Assembly: GCA_914767715.1 (NCBI GenBank) | Contig: OU612075.1 | Span: 5,024,001-5,084,000, forward strand | DNA length: 60,000 bases | Direction of reading: 5' to 3' | From: Membranipora membranacea | Taxonomy: Eukaryota; Bryozoa; Gymnolaemata; Cheilostomatida; Membraniporidae | Shown here: one piece after another, positions 14,401 to 24,700 of the stretch | Layout of the letters: each line of letters opens with the position of its first letter | How positions within the stretch are numbered: position 1 is the stretch's first letter | Notes under the pieces: model-generated | What the model was told of the DNA's origin: nothing | Databases searched by the model: none | Seen by the model: only the letters and a program-made list of their open reading frames with translations | Program-made: the position numbers and the translations under genes

Positions 14401-17104
14401 CTGCTTTGTGCACAGCTGTAGGAGCTTTGCTTGTAGATGGCGCTGAGGTTACAACCCAGCGAGGGTCGGTACCCTGTTCGATAGAGCTGTAAAATAAGAA
14501 GGATAGAGTGAAGCCTTAAATTGATCTGCTTACTATAGAATACACCTAGGACGAGCAAGATCATGTAAATCAAAACTTAGTTGGTTAAAATCTAGTCTGA
14601 GCTCATCAGACTCTTGCCCCCCGCCCGACAACCTCCCCCCCCCAAACCGAGGGACACTAGTTAAAATCACTTGTCACACCCCAAAGAGTGGACTGCAGAA
14701 TAGTGGTTGCCTGTTGGTGAGGCTGTAACATCTGTGCCAATCTTCTGTCTGTTTGTAGACGGGTCACGACACACCTTGGAGTGGAACAAAATCCCAATAG
14801 TCGTACTGCGTTGGGACTCCTTGGACCTTTAGTACTTGCTCAAACCAACTGAACGACCTCCTAATCTTGTGAACACTTGTGAACGAACCAGCTTTTTGGT
14901 ATCATTCTGTGATTCATGTGAAGGTACTAAAAAGGTACTACTTTGATGATAGTATATACAAAATAGTACCTTTTAGTACCTTCCAATCTCAACTTTGAGA
15001 GTGAAAATGAGTTGAAACTGGGTCAATTGCTGGGCCAATTGCTGGGCCAATTGCTGGGCCAACAGCCTCACAGCTGTTTTCTAAATTAGACCGAGCACTC
15101 TAGAATGATACCTTATTCCTTCACAATCACTGTAATTACTGACAAAACAATACCTAGGCTTATCCTGTGAGCGGAGACCAGCACGAGTGCCTGGTACTGG
15201 AGGCTGAGAGAATTTGTCTACTCTTTTACGTTTAGCAGGTGGTACAGGCAGCTGATCAGCATGCGGATGTGAGGAAGAGGCTGAAGTGCTTTCACTAGCA
15301 GTGTCAGTCTACAATTATATATATTATTTTAATTATTATATATAATTAATATATTATATGATTATATTAATACAGAGAGCAAGAAAGAGTAACAGTGTGC
15401 AGAGAGCATATGAAATAATCAGCAGCTAAAGGATGGTCTGCATTGTCTAAGACAGCCATCCCAGCAATAAAAAATGAGTCTGGCTCTACAACGGGAAAGC
15501 ATCTGGGATGGCATCCCAATGTCATCAGGGACAGTGTGGACCAGCCTTAAAGTGAGTAGACTGACACTTGGTTACGCTAGAGGCATAGAAAGTGTATTAT
15601 CATGTAAGTAAAGTGATCTTAACATATTGCATCATAGTCTAAGTAAACAAATCGTTAAAGTCATGTGTCTAGTTTGAACCTGCTTTTAGGAGACGACACA
15701 AATTGGGTTAAGGTTTGACTAGGTAAGTCCCCATACTATAAAGAAGCAGAGATGGACTAAGAAATATGTAGCGATGTGCATGCTCAAATTTTTTTTTTTC
15801 ATATGTGCAGTCCTATGTGCCTATAAGGGGTCCACATCAGATGCTAATGTGAGAGTGACAATCATGTTGCGGTAGACTTAAGCGTAGACTTAAAGACACC
15901 AAATTTGGAAGTAGCCCTTCAAAATTATAAATGATTGCCATGATGATTGCAGGGTTGATTGGTCTTGAGTTAGATTAGAGGACTTGATTTAGACTTGGGT
16001 CTAACTAGGACTCAAGTTTAAGTTTGACTCAAGTGAAAGGACTTCAAGTTTGCGTCTAATTTGGGACCCAAGTTAAACTTGAAAACTGGATTAGACTTAA
16101 GTAGCGAGATAGCATGCTGATTATATAAGCAGTTTACCTGATTTTGATTGGAATGTTGGGTGCCAGCCCGGCTAGACTTGCTCTGTGTAGTTTTACCTTT
16201 CCTGCAACAACACAAACATTAGTAACAACCTCTGCCAAGTAGCCTGGGCAGGCTGTGGGGTGGAGGGGACACCAACCCACCCCTGACAGCCTGACCAGGC
16301 TAACTGCCAAGTATTTCTACATCGGACACGGCAGCTAAAGTCATAAACCCAGTCAAGACAAGGAAATAGCCTACATATCATTAACCGCAGTCTCAATTAT
16401 CAGTCATTGAACGAAGCGCCAAACATTGAAGTGTGAATTTCAATAAATTTTAATAACGCAGTCTAGAGCGAGCGCTACAGTTTGTGTTGTTATTGAAATT
16501 TCATCAACATGCAATTGAACCTCAATTATGTTGACCTTGAGGAGTGGGTCTTTGTACAGGTTTATATTTATGTACAGCAAACAAGCACAGTCTTATCCAT
16601 GTTTTAGACATAATACATACTTTAAGGGCTTTCTGGTAAAACTTAGAGCATTGTAGGAGTGAGAATGAGAGACACACGATACCTTGTCTAGCACAAATAT
16701 GTCGAGCTTCTTATACAACAAGGAACATGGCTCAGCCTTTCCACATACAAAATTTCCACAAGCACATGGTGGTTTTCCAATTAGAAAAGCCAAAATCGGG
16801 ATCTGATCGCTACCTGCTAGGCTCTCGATTTCAAATCGCTCAGTCATTGATGGAACTATATACATTCTGAGTGGGCGATTCGGGTCTAATTGAAAGACCA
16901 AGTGAGTGATAGTTTTGAGCGATGTGTAGTGATAACTTGTTTTAGTAAAGGATCACTCTTTCTAATCGAAAGTCCCCGCTGATTGATCTCTTATAAGTTA
17001 AATCTAACGTCTCACCTTGCTGCTGATGTTTTTGACAGTTTTGGTTGCTGTACCTTTTTCTTAGAATTAGCTGATTTATTCTCTGGCTCACAGCGATCGG
17101 CCAT
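117..17104 (-). CDS. TRIP12: TRIP12-type HECT E3 ubiquitin ligase, 5' portion (24 exons; HECT end outside window)
   Basis: Coding exons, high to low: 17104-17016, 16201-16138, 15308-15154, 14486-14335, 12864-12771, 12217-12135, 11580-11331, 10703-10525, 10192-10085, 9621-9520, 9004-8823, 8167-7877, 7333-7172, 6730-6608, 6094-5909, 5573-5361, 4679-4541, 4183-4066, 3436-3290, 2734-2476, 2043-1967, 1539-1364, 900-691, 255-117. All junction phases agree, giving about 1232 codons. Residues 1-425 are Ser/Gly/Lys-rich and disordered, with a basic AKRKR cluster near residue 78. Residues about 426-790 are armadillo repeats that match TRIP12 closely ([53 protein letters not shown]). A WWE domain follows ([10 protein letters not shown] to [16 protein letters not shown]). 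Family knowledge: TRIP12 is a nuclear E3 of the ubiquitin-fusion-degradation type acting in the DNA-damage response, and its WWE domain binds poly-ADP-ribose. The ATG is preceded by an in-frame TAG. The catalytic HECT domain must lie left of base 117. Two donors are GTTAG rather than GTRAG. Confidence 0.95.
2846..2949. repeat. Small foldback element in a TRIP12 intron
   Basis: The two halves are inverted copies of about 48 bp; each outer end reads CTAGATGTTATTTATTGGTC. The spacer is only a few bases. It lies in the intron between exons 3436-3290 and 2734-2476. It has the structure of a MITE or foldback element and no coding capacity. Confidence 0.8.
3470..3917. repeat. 448-bp near-perfect palindrome in a TRIP12 intron
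   Basis: The left arm 3470-3682 and right arm 3705-3917 are inverted copies differing at only a few positions, with a 22-base centre. It occupies about 70% of a 629-nt TRIP12 intron. Its edge is 33 nt upstream of the acceptor of the exon that starts at 3436, so the pre-mRNA can form a very long hairpin next to the 3' splice site. It is probably a foldback-type MITE; I could not define a target duplication. Confidence 0.9.
5244..5358. repeat. Degenerate minisatellite at a TRIP12 5' splice site
   Basis: A loose repeat of about 12-15 bp built on TTTAACACGACCTAT and its variants (TGACCTATTAAACACA, CATGACATATGACC) runs through the intron up to the donor of exon 5573-5361. No coding function is seen. 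Confidence 0.6.
5874..5933 (-). promoter_or_regulatory. TRIP12: Tandemly duplicated 5' splice site (alternative donors 30 nt apart)
   Basis: Two near-identical segments about 30 bp apart each end an exon and begin an intron. The first reads AACATCGAG then GTAAGTAC (exon end 5909). The second reads AACATCAAG then GTAAGCAA (exon end 5879). Use of the second donor would add ten in-frame residues ([10 protein letters not shown]) between the armadillo and WWE regions without changing phase. Confidence 0.7.
8184..8197. repeat. G14 homopolymer (C14 on the TRIP12 sense strand)
   Basis: Fourteen consecutive G on the plus strand read as C14 in the pyrimidine tract 17 nt upstream of the acceptor of TRIP12 exon 8167-7877. 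It is a length-unstable tract inside a splice signal. Confidence 0.9.
8366..8443 (+). repeat. Retroposon 3' end with (ATT)n tail, copy 1
   Basis: A conserved block beginning AACGCTTAGAAAT and containing TTTTATTAAGTGTTTCA ends in about ten TTA/ATT units. The same block with a shorter tail occurs at 46371-46438. Two copies with a shared body and a microsatellite tail are the usual signature of a LINE or SINE 3' end. The family is not identified. Confidence 0.65.
12865..14334. other. TRIP12 intron, no gene seen
   Basis: This 1.47-kb intron holds only short frames without splice support. A short imperfect inverted repeat occurs at about 13205-13255 (inner sequences TGGGAAATTCC and GGGAATTTCC). 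Nothing else stands out. Confidence 0.6.
15017..15063. repeat. Short tandem repeat, 12-bp unit
   Basis: About three and a half copies of GGGCCAATTGCT, in the TRIP12 intron between 15154 and 14486. Confidence 0.8.
15880..16115. repeat. Degenerate GACTTNAGTCTA-type repeats
   Basis: Loose repeats of GACTTAAG, GACTTGGGTCTA and GACTCAAGTTTA in a TRIP12 intron, without a clear fixed period. Probably a decayed minisatellite. Confidence 0.4.
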
Positions 17105-17149
17105 ACTATACTAGTATCCTACCAATGACTTAGTCATCATAAGACTCTT
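17105..17149 (-). other. TRIP12: 5' UTR part of TRIP12 coding exon 1, with acceptor
   Basis: A strong acceptor (pyrimidine run ending TTACAG at 17156-17150) precedes 45 bases of leader that contain an in-frame TAG and a short upstream ATG frame before the TRIP12 start at 17104. This implies a noncoding first exon further right. A consensus donor on the minus strand at about 18024 (AATG then GTGAGT) is a candidate for its end. The link between the two is inference. Confidence 0.5.
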
Positions 17150-18739
17150 CTGTAAGAAAAAGGGTGGATAAACATAGAAGCTGAACGTGCAGTGGCTCAA
17201 AGTAAAAATGATTCAACTGAGAGAACATTTGCTACAATCCTTGGTTTGCCTAAGCTAACTAAAGATTCCAGGCCTTCCACCAACAGTTGGCTGGCTGGCA
17301 GACTTAACAAATGTTTAGCTGTAGGCCTATTAACAGATTGGAGTGAAAATGTCAATACCGCTTTTGATAATCAAGGGTTTTATACTAGGACCCTTGCAAT
17401 AATAATAACAGAATGTGAGCTGTGGAATTACCATAGGCCTACTCTACATTTACTTTTGAGACAAGGGGATAGGCTATGACACTGTCTGCAAGTAGAGTCT
17501 AGAACTGAAAGTGAGAAGAATGATCACAGTCTCGCCCTGTCAGACAGTGTCACCGCCAACAGTCTCTCAGAGTCTGCCATGATGTGATGTGTCAGTGAAA
17601 TGAGTAAGGAAGGAGGAGATAAGAATGTACTGGTCTGATAATTTATTAATTAACAAGCTAGTAGGTAGAAGTAGCCTACTAACTTCTACTAGAAGAAGCA
17701 CAGGGAAGAATCAGAAGGCAAGTATGTATTGTAATTCAATCACCTTATAAGCTTCTGACAACCAGTCGTTATACATACAAATTCATCATCATCATTATGA
17801 AGAATCAATCATCATCATGAAATCAAACTAACAAACAATAATAATACACAATTGATGGAATGTTCTTCCATTTCAAACTTCATTCTGGTCATTCTTTCAT
17901 AACAGCAAATCTGTATCACCACAGATGATTGTGAGAAGTTAGCAATAATCAAAAATGGATATAGGGCCATATGAAAAGCAATGGAACACAATAAAGAGTC
18001 ACCAATCAATCAACAAGTCACTCACCATTGGACTTCAAAATGCAATGCTTCTCCTTGATACATATGTCGTAAACAACAAATATACATTAAGTTGTTTGCT
18101 CTTTTACTGAGGGAAGGACAACTCCCTAAACCTATGGGTTTTGAAACTGTTTTAACTTGGGCTGGTGGTGTTTCCGGGGGTGTGGTCAGTTGGCACAGCA
18201 GTAGCATTATGTTTTATTGGAAAAACACTTTTATTCATTGAAGCGGAGTGACTGTGACAAACTCAAGCCATTCATAGCCGTGCCAAATAGCAGTTAAAAT
18301 AGGCATAATCAAGGACTAAAGGTTGAGTAGTCTAGCAAATCATTCTGAGCAGTTCTCATTTGCCTGTGGTCAATGTCATATACAACTATTGCATTGCAAT
18401 CTTTCATCTATCCCTTAAAATACCACGTCCACTCCACTGTTGTGCAAGAAATTCACTCACTTACTCCTTGAATTGATGATATTTCACTCCCATTCATTTA
18501 ATTATTATTCATACAATATAATAGTATGTAAGTCTTGTAAAATTAACAGAAAACAACCATTAGTAATGCACCAGGGCTCCTGCTGCAATTTGTGCAACAT
18601 CAGAGGAGTGTCTTGAGGTTGTACTAGCTGCAAGTGCAAGGGTTGCATCAGGTCAGATGACATAATTATTGTAAATTGCAATAAATTTGTTTTCAGACTT
18701 GCATCAATTGATTTTTGTATCTTTAGACCACATTGAGCG
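17150..18739. other. Divergent spacer between TRIP12 and the carotenoid oxygenase gene
   Basis: About 1.6 kb between head-to-head genes, likely holding both promoters. I see a consensus minus-strand donor at about 18024 (possible noncoding TRIP12 exon) and a pyrimidine-rich acceptor-like TATCTTTAG just before 18727, which suggests a 5' UTR intron in the plus-strand gene. Other open frames here lack support. I cannot point to a convincing TATA box. Confidence 0.45.
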
Positions 18740-21700
18740 ATGGCTACTGAAGCGAGGAAACCCTATATGGATCATGTCGAACATACTGATCCGATAAGTA
18801 TGCGTGTCGATGGTAAGTTCACAAATGATAGTTTTGATTTTATCGAGCTTGGCAATGTGTTACCACTGATGCCAGAACAAAGATACAATGATAATTTCGA
18901 TATTTCTCACTATCTGTAATTGTTTATTTGTGTAATATTCATAAGAGAAATGAGCAGTTCTGCAAGCGTCTGGGTTACTCATATTGTGTTAAATCTATTC
19001 TTGCTATACTCTATGTCTGGAGATGGCCATATTATTATTTATTTGTTTAAAGAGGTTTTCTAGAAAGTTTACAGATAACACTTTTTACAGAGTACTACTT
19101 TGTTTGCTTTGGTTGCCGTTTCATTGGCGTGGATGTGGAAAGATAAATCAGTATCCAGGGTAACCCCCTGTACATTGATAGAGAGTTTTGTCTCAATTTT
19201 TGAGTTTTGAAAATTGATGTGGTAAAAGTTTTTAATGTTTCTGTTGGAAAATATGCAGAATTGTGTTTTCTCAATGTTGAGTCTCAGTAGGCTAAGAGGC
19301 TATGATACCAATCTGATGCTTTCTTTAGCAGAGTATTGGACTCCACTAGTACTTCATCTATGCTTGTGGCTGTACAGAAGATTAGCGTATCATCTTCATA
19401 AGCGAATGAATTGTCAAATGTTGCTAGCAATCCATTGATGGCTAAGTTAAAGAGGATAGGACCCAGAATGGAGCCTTGAGGTACCCCGAAGGTGATTGCT
19501 TGTAAATTAGATCGTGACAACCCCAATTTCATTACTTGGGATCGATTTTGAAGATATGATCGAATTAGTGCTGTTGCAGAACTGGAGAATTGTTTTTTAT
19601 CCAGTACCTATAGAAGAAGTTAGTGATTGATTGTATCAAATGCTTTTCGGACATCTAGGGATAAGGCTCCAATGTAACATGGAGTGGATTGGTCAAGTTT
19701 AGTTTTCCATTGTTGCAGCACAGATAGCAACATTTGCTCGGTTGAATGATTCTGACAAAATCCGAATTGTTGGTCTGAAAATAGGTTGTGTTTCTCTATG
19801 TAAGGCATCATCTGATTTTTCATGTCAAGTTCAAATATCTTTGACAGAATTGGAAGCGAGGATATTGGTCGATAATTTGACGGGTCACATTTTTAACACT
19901 TTTTATGAATTGGCGTGACAAGGGCAGATTTAAAGCAGTCAGGGAAGATTGATTTTTGATAGCATTCCTTGACTAGAATGGATAGCGGATAGTCAACTAT
20001 TATTTTATACATCATTGCTGGTATGCCACTTCGACCACCGCGCTTGTCTGAGTTGAGTGAATTTATGAGCAGAGTAATTGTTTTACTAGTCATTGGACTG
20101 AAAGAGAATTTGAAAGAATTTGTTTCTGTAGGAAAATGCGGGAAATTTGCCGGATAGAATTCAGAGTGCCCAGCAACGTTTATGAAGAAATCATTTAAGG
20201 CGCAGGCAATATCTTTTTCATCCGTATGTTCCACATTTTTTGTATTCCAGGCACTCTATAGATGTATGGGATTTCTGTTTCTTGGTTATGGATTTTAAGC
20301 AGGAATAAAAACTTTTGTCGTTTACTGATAATGATTTGCTAATGTAGTTTTTCTTAGCAGTACGAATTTGGTTGGTAACATAGTTTCTGAATTTCTCATA
20401 ATGTTGGACTTGACCATCAGTTGGGGCTTTAGACGCTTAATATACATCCTTGTAAAATTTGTTTTTGAGTGAAATCGGGCGCAGTACATCTGAAGTGATC
20501 CATTGGTTTTTCTTGTTGCGTACTCGCATAGTTTTTTCTGGCGCGTGTTTGTCTACAATGTTTATTATAGATTGGTCAATCATTTCAGCTCGTTTATGGA
20601 TTGAAAGATTGGGGTCGGCGGCTATTTGCTGAAAAGGTAACAACTGGTGCACATTCTTTATGTTCTGAATGTTTTGATTGTTAGAGGAATATTGGTAGCT
20701 TATGCTAGATAGTTTGCCTGAAGCGGTCTGGGCACTGAATCACCTCCAGAGCATTTAACCTTTTGGAAGAAGAAAAGACCTTTTTCATTGTCAATACATT
20801 GCCAAATTATCAGTATATGTGCCGCTAATACCCCTTACAATTATGGAATGGACTTACTCATTTATGACCTGTATCCTTGAGATTACCAAAGTTCCGTTTT
20901 GTACTTTAGGGCACAACTTGTTTACCAGAAGCCATGTCCTTCAATAAAGAATGATAAGACAATGATAAGGGCAAAATTAACTTTCAATATTGACCCCCTG
21001 ATTTGAAGAAGGGTCGTAGTTCTAGATGACAAAGCAAAATGCCCAAAACACTGTAGTAGAGTCTCAGATCAGAATTTGTTTCTTTGGGATTTCCATTTGC
21101 TATTTATACACCTTAAAATGCTTTGAATTCTGAACCTAACCGGAGAACCATACATTATCCCTCCTGGTGTTACTTTGCACCTGCCCCTGGATTTTTGCTC
21201 CCCTACAATTTTTTAAAAACTACGGCTCTGTGAATGATGTTCATGATGTACTTTAAATATAAGGACAATTTCTAACCCGGAGATGGAGCTGGGCAAGCTG
21301 ATAAAGCACTAGTCTGAGCCCCCCAGACTTTTGCCCCTCGTCCGACGGCCCCCCGGGCGAGAGAAGAATAAAGCACAATTATCTTTTTCCTGTTGAAAAT
21401 GTTGTTTTAAAAAACTGGTACATGTGTTTGTCTTTGTATTTACATAACCGCCTGATGACATTGTGTTGTGATAGTATGTTCTACTGGTTTAAACCACCGA
21501 TGTTCAGCCTAGTTTAAGCGCACAAAAGTTGTCTTGGTTGCTGGTATTGGCATGTCATTATCAAACCTATAGTTGGGACGCGGGTGATAATGACATGCCA
21601 ATACCAGTAACTTGGGCAACGTGGCTGAACATTGTTGCTTAACACTTAGACTATGTTTAGCCCAAATATTATATTTATATGTTATTTTTACGGTCACACA

Positions 21701-24700
21701 TTTCCAATAAGAAAAAATTAAAGGCTACCCAAAGACCAAAGCATGTCCTAGTCAGGCAGTTAATGAAAGATAATTCGTGCCAAGAAGAGAATTGAATTTT
21801 CTTCCATGCAAATCGAACAAACCTTTATCATAAGTAACTGCCTGACTATAACATGCTTTGGTCTTTGGGTATTCTTTAATTTTGTTGCTTGTACAAGTTT
21901 CAAGTATTTTACCTGGGCTTTTCTGTTTGTCGCTTTCAGGTTCAATTCCGAGTTATGTAAATGGTAAGCTGGTGAGGATTGGCCCTGGACTATTCAAGTT
22001 TGGTGATCATGAGGCAAACTACCCTATGGATGGAATGGGGCTTCTTCACTCCTTCAACATAGCTGATGGTAATGTGACATTTGAAAGCAGGTAAGTTGCA
22101 AGTTCCCAACTCAAAGTATTCGATTAAAGTCAGGGGGTCTTATCACACGCCAAATCCCAAAGCATGGGCGGCAAGATATTGGCGGCAATTGTTGTGTCAG
22201 ATTGTTCTCTATCTGCAGGCAGGTCGGAGCACACTCCAGTAATCAATAGACTGCAGTGAGATTCGAGCCCACGATTTTCAACAGACATAAGACATATGCA
22301 CCTTTATTCATACGAATGGCGCGTAATTTGTTTCTCTCTTTGCTCTACGGTATGAAATTAATTGGTTGGCTCTCCTATCCATCGATTCCCTCTGAGATCT
22401 ATCCCAAGAATGAACAGCAAAAGATATTTGTTCATAGTTTGATACGCTGGTAAACACTTCAATGTTTGTAAATGTATTATTTGTGACTCATTACGGATTG
22501 AATAGAATGTATTGTGTTGAGAAAAAATTTATTAGCTATACAGTTTAGTTTGTACTAATCATGCATATCACGCTCACAGCATATGGGCATGTGTTTTTTA
22601 CGTGCACAGTTTCTCAAAAAAATTATCACTGCACCAGAAATGAACATGTACTACTTACTATAAAGTAGATCGTCGGTAGGTGCCATATACAATTATCAAT
22701 AATGACATAGTATTATTTGTTTTTGACATAGACATATATGCCCTATCTTCATGATCAAACTATGATTGGAAAATTGACCGCTGAATCTTACGAATTCAAT
22801 GTAATAAGTTTCTCTTTAGGTTTATAAGATCAGAGACATACAATCAGAACACCAAGGAAGGAAGATTTGTCCATTCAGAGTTTGGAACTGCTGCAAGCCC
22901 TGATCCTAAACTCAGCACATTTGCAAAGTAAGCCGGATTGTGAACCCTGAAACAATGTACCAGTAGTGTTTATTTCCATTGTAATGGTAGGTTCACCCTG
23001 AGTGCTACCATAATCATTTAAACTGTTACATAACCACCACATTGTCAGACTCATAAGAATTCCTGTCACCTAGATGTCTAGGTAGGAGCAGTAGCATTGT
23101 GAGCAGTTTATCGTTCACAATTCAGACAAGCAACGCTCAGCTACAATCATTGATGTTATGGAGAGAAAATTCCTTTCCTTGGTGCAGATATGCTACACCA
23201 ACAGAAATTGGAGAATAAGAAAGCTCCTCGGCCTATTTGCTACGAACAAATTGTCACTGCCAATATGGCCGGTTAGTGCCAGTTTCAGTCTTAGCAGCTT
23301 GCCGCACACACAGTTCAGGAGGTCTTTCATGGCCTCACATCTAGGATGCATTCTAGTTTTCTAGAATGTATCACACTCTCAGTATGAGGATTTAGGGCAA
23401 CTTGCGTTCATCTTTAGGGGCAGCCCATTCTTCTGTCTCTTACTAAACAGCAAGAAAAATGCTGTTCCTCGGTGATGACATATTATATCTGTTTGTAGGC
23501 TGAAAGCCAAAGTGACAGGAGGTTCAGGAATGAGTGATAACTGTAACCACAATCTGTTCTACTGGAAGCAAGTTAATGCCCTACTGGTTGTTGGTCACCC
23601 ATTCCACATTGTGGACCCAAATACTCTAGAAACTAAAGAGAGCGTATGTATATTATATTATATTTTATTATATATTATATTATTATATACTACGGTCCCA
23701 GAGCAATGATCATATTGAATGCTTTTGTAGTTTGAGCGCTGAGACTATGCATTTCATAATCAACCACTTTATTGCCAGAACTGGCTGATAATCACTATGG
23801 TCCCATGCTTCGATTTTGTGGTTCACTCCAATTTCGATGATGGGAACAACATGAAAAGAATCTGCCGCGGCCAGAACTTGAAACCCGGCCTGCCGCGTGT
23901 AATCCCTTTGAAGGCATTGTGTGCAAGCGCGCTAATTAGGAAATAGGTTGAATAAACACGGTATGGTATGGTATCCAAAAAGTCATTCGTCACAATCGGA
24001 ATTTGATTTTAATGCCATTTCCATGGGGTGATTACTCCCAAAATCCTTACAAAATCGAACCTTGGGAACATAGTGATTGAAACGCTACTACCAGCTATCC
24101 TGGCACATTTTGTGTGCTTTTGACTCAAGGTTATTACTGAAATAATGCAAATTTAGATTCTATACAATTATTACATCACTATAACCATTCACTTTGACCT
24201 TTGTCTTACCAATGAACGAGGGAGTTCATTGGTCTTAGACAACTGGCCGTTACATCATATAGGACTCCAGAGTTATTCAACAAATCCCTCTCCATTGAGT
24301 TATCAGTTTGTCAATAGAAGTACCCTTTTTATTCCCTTATCAATAACTGTAATTAACCAGATTAAGGTCCTACCGCTGTTCCTTCAACATGCAAATGTTG
24401 AAGGTCGTGGTTTTGAATCCCACTGCATTTCCCATGGCCTACTGGGGTTGGTTGACCCCCCAGGTGTGCTCCGACTGTCTGCAAACAGAGAGCAACCTGG
24501 TGCAGATATTGCGGCCTCGCCACTAGGGCACTAAGATTTCGCCGCCCATGCTTCGGGATGTCGCATGTGATAAGACATCTGAGATTTATCTCACCATGCT
24601 GATCACTTGATATACGGATGCATGTATACTTTTGATCAATAGAGAGTGAATTAATTAACTTAGCTCGAGTACCATCAGAAAGAAAATGGTGTGACGACCC

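Noticed and set aside
17192-17479. 95-codon plus-strand frame between the TRIP12 and oxygenase starts
   Set aside because: No homology, no splice support, and it lies in a probable promoter or 5' UTR intron region.
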